Source: Agromyces italicus DSM 16388 (GTDB lineage Bacteria > Actinomycetota > Actinomycetes > Actinomycetales > Microbacteriaceae). Taken from it: a DNA stretch of 64,000 nucleotides. The stretch spans positions 372,001-436,000 of the forward strand of contig NZ_ATXF01000006.1 of the NCBI RefSeq assembly GCF_000421545.1. The letters are read 5' to 3'. The notes beneath the pieces are model-generated. The model searched no databases, was not told the origin of the DNA, and saw only the letters and a program-made list of their open reading frames with translations. Positions 60,461-64,000 of the stretch are shown piece after piece (the first letter of the stretch is position 1; the number at the start of each line of letters is the position of its first letter). Made by a program: the position numbers and the translations under genes.

Positions 60461-61132
60461 ATGCGTCCGAGTTCCAGGCAGAAGCGCGAGGCCGCCCTCC
60501 GCGCGGCCGAGCGGCAGTTCCTGTCGACGGGGTACGAGTCGGTGACGATGGACTCCATCGCGAAGGAGTGCGGCGTCGCCAAGCAGACGCTGTACAGCCA
60601 TTTCGGCTCGAAGCGCGCGCTCTTCCTCGAACTCGTCACCGCGAAGACCGTCGCCGCCAGACGCGCCGTCTCACCATCCCTCGACTCCGTCGACGGCCCC
60701 CGGCCGGTGCTGCGCGAGCTCCTGATCGCCCAGCTCACGACGGTCATGTCGCCGGGCATCCTCAGCCTGCGGCGGCTCGTCATCGGCGAGCTCACCCGCT
60801 CCCCCGAGCTCGCCGCCGCCCTCTACGAGCAGGGTCCGCGGCGCGCGATCGTGAAGCTCGCCGCGCTCATCGCCGAACTCCGAGACGCCGGGGCGTTGCG
60901 CATCGACGACCCCGAGCGCGCCGCCTCGCAGCTGAACTGGCTGGTCATGGGCGAGCCGCTCAACCGCGCGATGCTGCTCGGCGACACGGCGATCCCGTCG
61001 GCGTCCGAGATCGAGGCCCAGGTCGACTCGGCGCTCGAGGTCTTCTTCGCCGCGTTCGGTGGCACGCTCGAGGGCCGACCGATCAGGCCGACGCCCTCGC
61101 CGCCGCGGCGAACCGCTCAGCCTGCGCCGTGA
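60461..61132 (+). CDS. TetR-family regulator
   Basis: 223 residues. Helix-turn-helix: REAALRAAERQFLSTGYESV, TMDSIAKECGVAKQTLYSHF, GSKRALFLELV, a TetR/AcrR pattern with a TetR_C_7-like C-terminal domain (MSPGILSLRRLVIGELTRSP). AAGGAGGT lies seven bases before ATG 60461, one of the best ribosome sites in the window. Its last 50 bp overlap, tail to tail, the WYL regulator gene on the other strand; the final Pro/Arg-rich 15 residues lie in that overlap. Confidence 0.88.
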   Translation: MRPSSRQKREAALRAAERQFLSTGYESVTMDSIAKECGVAKQTLYSHFGSKRALFLELVTAKTVAARRAVSPSLDSVDGPRPVLRELLIAQLTTVMSPGILSLRRLVIGELTRSPELAAALYEQGPRRAIVKLAALIAELRDAGALRIDDPERAASQLNWLVMGEPLNRAMLLGDTAIPSASEIEAQVDSALEVFFAAFGGTLEGRPIRPTPSPPRRTAQPAP

Positions 61133-62075
61133 GGTACGCGCGCAACTCCGGCGAGTCCTCGACGCGATAGGCCACCCCCGCGGGAAGCCAGATGAGTGCC
61201 ATGCCGAGTGCCTCGACCGACTCGGCCTCGATCGGCCAGGCGCAGTGCGACGCGTCGACCGCTTCGACCTCGCGGCCGTACCAGCCGAGGTGCTCGGCGA
61301 GCTCGGCCTGCGGCAGCTCCACGACGATACGGGCGCGGATGCTGCGGCGCCGGTGCCGCACGGCACGCTCGACCCGCTCGCGGGCGGCCTCCTCGCTCAT
61401 CTCCTGCGGCTCGAAGCGCACGCGCGTCGAGAACACCTCGCTGATGCGGTCGAGCCGGAAGGTGCGCCAGTCGAGTCGCTCGCGGTCCCACGCGAGCAGG
61501 TACCACCGGCGTGCGACGGGCACGAGCCGGTACGGCTCGACGACGCGCGCCGAGGCCGCGCCCGTGGCATCCGTGTACCTGAATCGCAGCCGCTCGCTGT
61601 CGCGGCTCGCGAGTGCGAGGAGGCCGAGGAGCTCGGCGTCGACCTCGGGCGTGGGCCGGCCGGAACGGTTCCACGCGCCGCCCGCCCCGACCGCGGTGTG
61701 CGACTGCAGCGCCTCGATGCGGCGACGCAGCGCGGGAGGCAGCACCTGCTCGATCTTCGCGAGCGCCGAGAGGGTCGTGTGCTCGGCGCCGCGCAGCCCG
61801 GCGGTCGCCTGCGAGCGGAGCCCCAGGGCGATCGCGACCCCTTCGTCGTCGCTGAGCAGCAGCGGCGGCAGGCCCGTTCCGGCTTCGAGCCGGTAGCCGC
61901 CCGCGCTGCCGCGGAGCGATTCGATGCCGTAGCCGAGCTCGCGCAGGCGCTCGACGTCGCGGCGCAGGGTGCGGTCGCTCACGCCGAGCCGACCGGTGAG
62001 TTCGCGCGCCGACCAGTGCCGATGGCTCTGGAGGAGTGAGAGGAGTTCGAGGGTTCTCGAGGTGGTCGCGGCCAT
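61083..62075 (-). CDS. WYL-domain (YafY-type) transcriptional regulator
   Basis: 330 residues: DeoR-like winged helix (WSARELTGRLGVSDRTLRRD, VERLRELGYGIESLRGSAGG), a WYL sensing domain with RWYLLAWDRERLDWRTFRLD (the WYL motif plus Arg-rich face) and a WCX C-terminal extension. WYL domains bind nucleic acid or nucleotide ligands. It starts 60 bp from the divergent ABC exporter genes and probably regulates them. Its 3' end overlaps the TetR gene by 50 bp. Confidence 0.88.
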   Translation of the reverse strand: MAATTSRTLELLSLLQSHRHWSARELTGRLGVSDRTLRRDVERLRELGYGIESLRGSAGGYRLEAGTGLPPLLLSDDEGVAIALGLRSQATAGLRGAEHTTLSALAKIEQVLPPALRRRIEALQSHTAVGAGGAWNRSGRPTPEVDAELLGLLALASRDSERLRFRYTDATGAASARVVEPYRLVPVARRWYLLAWDRERLDWRTFRLDRISEVFSTRVRFEPQEMSEEAARERVERAVRHRRRSIRARIVVELPQAELAEHLGWYGREVEAVDASHCAWPIEAESVEALGMALIWLPAGVAYRVEDSPELRAYLTAQAERFAAAARASA

Positions 62076-62135
62076 GTCTCGATTCTCTCGCCAATGCGGA
62101 CGAAAAGTGACCGGATGTCTCGAGAAACTGGCCCC

Positions 62136-63125
62136 ATGACGAACCAGATGATCACCGCACAGGGCCTCACGAAGACGTTCCGCTCGAAGGGGCAGACCGT
62201 CGAGGCCGTCCGTTCACTCGACCTCACCGTCGGCGAAGGCGAACTCGTCGCCTTCCTCGGCCCGAACGGGGCCGGCAAGTCGACGACCCTTCGCATGCTC
62301 ACCACTCTGCTTCCCCCGACGAGCGGCGACGCCGTCGTGGCCGGATGCGATGTCCGCCGCGATCCCGCCGGCGTACGCCGCCGCATCGGCTACGTCGGCC
62401 AGGGCAGCTCGGGCGGGCACACCCAGCGCGTGCGCGACGAGCTGCATGCCCAGGGCGCGTTCTACGGGATCGGCCGTCGAGAGACGCGCACCCGGGCCGC
62501 CGAGCTGATCGAGTCGCTCGAGCTCGGACAGGTCGCGAACCGCACGGTGCAGTCGCTCTCGGGTGGGCAGAAGCGCCGGCTCGACATCGCCCTCGGGCTG
62601 ATCCACCGGCCCGAGCTGCTCTTCCTCGACGAGCCGTCGACGGGGCTCGACCCGCACAGCCGGGCGAACCTCTGGCAGCACATCGTCGAGCTGCGCCGGG
62701 CCACCGGCACCACCATCTTCCTCACGACGCACTACCTCGACGAGGCCGATCGGCTCGCCGAACGCGTCATGGTGATGGACCACGGCTCGGTCATCGCCGA
62801 CGACACCGCGTGGGCCCTCAAAGGGTCGCTCGCGGGCGACCGGGTCACGCTCACCTTCGAGAACGCGACGGATGCCTCGGCCGCCGCCGCACGCCTCGGC
62901 GGTGAGATCGGCGGGGCCGAGGGTGCCTCCGCCCACGTGGTGAACATCACGGCGCCCGGCGGCGACCTCGCGCTGCCCCGGTACATCCTCGAGCTCGCCG
63001 AGCTCGGCATCGAGGTCGCCGCGGCCACCCATCGGCAGCCGACCCTCGACGATGTGTTCCTCGCGCTCACCGGGCGCAGCCTCCGCGACGAGGCGGCGCA
63101 CGCCGAGCCCGCCCTCGTCGGTTGA
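62136..63125 (+). CDS. ABC exporter ATP-binding protein (DrrA type)
   Basis: Cytoplasmic ATPase of an ABC-2 exporter, 329 residues. Walker A GPNGAGKST, Q-loop YVGQGSSGG, signature LSGGQKRRLDIALGL, Walker B LLFLDEPSTGLD, H-loop TTHYLDEA. The C-terminal region (ELGIEVAAATHRQPTLDDVFLALTGRSL) is the DrrA/NodI extension. ATG 62136 is taken; in-frame ATGs at 62094 and 62115 exist, none with a strong ribosome site. Forms an operon with the permease at 63254; drug or lipid export is typical of the family, the substrate here is unknown. Confidence 0.92.
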   Translation: MTNQMITAQGLTKTFRSKGQTVEAVRSLDLTVGEGELVAFLGPNGAGKSTTLRMLTTLLPPTSGDAVVAGCDVRRDPAGVRRRIGYVGQGSSGGHTQRVRDELHAQGAFYGIGRRETRTRAAELIESLELGQVANRTVQSLSGGQKRRLDIALGLIHRPELLFLDEPSTGLDPHSRANLWQHIVELRRATGTTIFLTTHYLDEADRLAERVMVMDHGSVIADDTAWALKGSLAGDRVTLTFENATDASAAAARLGGEIGGAEGASAHVVNITAPGGDLALPRYILELAELGIEVAAATHRQPTLDDVFLALTGRSLRDEAAHAEPALVG

Positions 63126-63232
63126 GGAGCGGCGCTCCGCTCCTCCTCAACCCACCCGGTTTCGAGACGTCGCTCCGCGCCTCCTCAACCCACCCGGTTT
63201 CGAGACGGCGCTCCGCGCCTCCTCAACCCACC
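63124..63232. repeat. Hairpin plus 38-bp tandem repeats between ATPase and permease genes
   Basis: Overlapping the ATPase stop codon is a 9-bp hairpin with a 4-nt loop (63124-63145, arms GAGGAGCGG and complement). It runs into two 38-bp repeats (63144-63181, 63182-63219; one difference) starting TCCTCAACCCACCCGG and a 13-bp third start. GGTTTCGAGACG-type repeats are dispersed in related genomes; here they sit inside an operon. Confidence 0.9.
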
Positions 63233-63253
63233 TCCACCGAAAGGACCACCCTC

Positions 63254-64000
63254 ATGACCACCACCACCACCCGCCCGACGGGCTTCGTCCGCGACACCGC
63301 CGCCGTCTTCGTCCGCGAGTCGAAGCCGCTCGTGCGCGACCCGTTCAGTGTGATGTTCTCGCTCGTGCAGCCGCTCGTCTTCCTCGGCCTCTTCGGGCCG
63401 TTGCTCATCGGCGCCGCCGGCGGCGACGTCGCCGGCACCTTGCAGTGGTTCGTCCCCGGCATCCTCGTGATGGTGGCGCTCTTCGGCACCGCCTCGACCG
63501 GGGCGAACCTGCTCTTCGAGATGCAGACCGGGTCGCACGAACGCACGCTCGTCGCCCCGCTCTCCCGCAGCGCGCTGCTCGTCGGCCGCGCCCTCAAGGA
63601 GGTGGTGCCGCTCGTCATCCAGGGCACGATCGTCGTCGTCGTCGCGGTGCCCTTCGGCTTCGCGGTGGATGTCGCGGGGCTCATCCTCGGCCTCGCGATC
63701 CTGGCCGTCTTCGGTATCGGCTTCGGCGCGCTGAGCTATACGCTCGCGCTCTCCTGCCGCAACCGCGACTGGATGTTCTGGATGGTGCACCAGACCCTGC
63801 TGTTCCCCCTGATGATCCTGTCGGGCATGCTGCTGCCGCTCGACGACGGCCCGGACTGGATGAAGGTCGCCGCCGCGGTGAACCCGCTCAGCTACCTGGT
63901 CGGCGCCGAGCGGGCGCTGCTCGCGGGCGACTTCGCCGACCCCGCCGTCATCGGCGGCGCGATCGCCGCGGTCGTGACGTGTGCGATCGGCGTGCTCGTC
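63254..64000 (+). CDS. ABC-2 type exporter permease (C-terminus beyond the window)
   Basis: Membrane subunit partnering the ATPase upstream, DrrB-like. The visible 249 residues include a cytoplasmic Thr-rich start (MTTTTTRPTGF), the first span FSLVQPLVFLGLFGPLLIG, LFEMQTGSHERTLVAPLSRS (the coupling-helix region common to ABC-2 permeases), several further spans and MILSGMLLPLDDGPDWMKVA, typical of the family's last extracellular turn. AAAGGA lies before ATG 63254. The right window edge cuts it just before the last span. Confidence 0.9.
   Translation, partial: MTTTTTRPTGFVRDTAAVFVRESKPLVRDPFSVMFSLVQPLVFLGLFGPLLIGAAGGDVAGTLQWFVPGILVMVALFGTASTGANLLFEMQTGSHERTLVAPLSRSALLVGRALKEVVPLVIQGTIVVVVAVPFGFAVDVAGLILGLAILAVFGIGFGALSYTLALSCRNRDWMFWMVHQTLLFPLMILSGMLLPLDDGPDWMKVAAAVNPLSYLVGAERALLAGDFADPAVIGGAIAAVVTCAIGVLV

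Overview
The window is high-GC DNA (dense coding on both strands, GTG and TTG-tolerant starts with clear GGAGG-type ribosome sites, many GAGGCATCC/GGATGCC codon strings). The gene set fits an aerobic, sugar-scavenging actinobacterium, most likely Microbacteriaceae (Agromyces- or Microbacterium-like). Pointers are the polyprenol-phosphate mannose synthase, an LLM-class F420-type oxidoreductase, many LacI/TetR/ROK regulators and CUT1 sugar ABC transporters. This placement is inference; no rRNA or tRNA gene lies in the window.

Left part (1-8.7 kb): an arabinosaccharide utilisation operon, read leftwards. It runs from a lipoprotein substrate-binding protein, through a strong intercistronic hairpin, to two permeases, a GH51 alpha-L-arabinofuranosidase, a remnant GH43 gene with an internal deletion and an alditol oxidase. 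A LacI-type repressor gene lies upstream. The same 12-bp palindrome TACAACGTTGTA occurs in front of the binding-protein gene and in front of the repressor gene. A second LacI gene runs off the left edge. Next come NADP-type glutamate dehydrogenase, a D-2-hydroxyacid dehydrogenase, an aldo/keto reductase and a NYN-domain protein.

13.5-22.6 kb: a GC-extreme non-coding stretch with a 2 x 40-bp tandem repeat, then an L-lactate module (GntR regulator with two TGTGGTCTGACCACA-type operators, FMN L-lactate dehydrogenase). It is followed by a divergent DHFR-like reductase/TetR pair, a SulP transporter, a flavin monooxygenase with a translated 9-bp tandem repeat at its N-terminus, a LuxR-type regulator and a PQ-loop protein.

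22.8-33.8 kb: a small family of palindromic repeats, then a glycoside operon (MFS transporter, PAP2 phosphatase, GH3 beta-glucosidase). This is divergent from a TetR/ROK regulator pair. A related second cassette follows (MFS transporter, type-B carboxylesterase, ROK-like regulator); its ROK protein has lost the kinase signature residues.

33.9-46.5 kb: dolichol-phosphate-mannose-type synthase, POT peptide transporter, DUF4097 lipoprotein, then a second sugar island. It holds a binding protein, two permeases and a GH1 beta-glucosidase, divergent from a TetR regulator, followed by a secreted glucoamylase-like protein and a secreted GH29 alpha-L-fucosidase. An 18-bp ACCT-N10-AGGT site is shared by the TetR/transporter intergenic region and the leader of the secreted glucoamylase-like gene, suggesting one regulon.

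46.6-64 kb: LLM oxidoreductase; amino-acid permease plus YtcJ-like amidohydrolase controlled by a divergent TetR with two overlapping operators; Lrp and short GntR regulators; a RimK ATP-grasp/TrkA-C fusion divergent from its usual RimB-like aspartic-protease partner; bifunctional PutA divergent from a LysR gene that carries an in-frame palindromic insertion; a META-domain lipoprotein ending inside a 13-bp tandem repeat; an alpha/beta hydrolase/TetR pair; a WYL regulator; and an ABC-2 exporter whose ATPase and permease genes are separated by a hairpin and 38-bp repeats. Convergent gene ends at about 46.5, 52.2 and 54.0 kb carry strong hairpins likely to act as bidirectional terminators. I saw no CRISPR array, prophage, insertion sequence or replication origin. 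I did not find a clear unknown multi-gene system; the most unusual signals are the palindromic repeats (one inside a coding sequence), the deleted GH43 gene and the shared operators.
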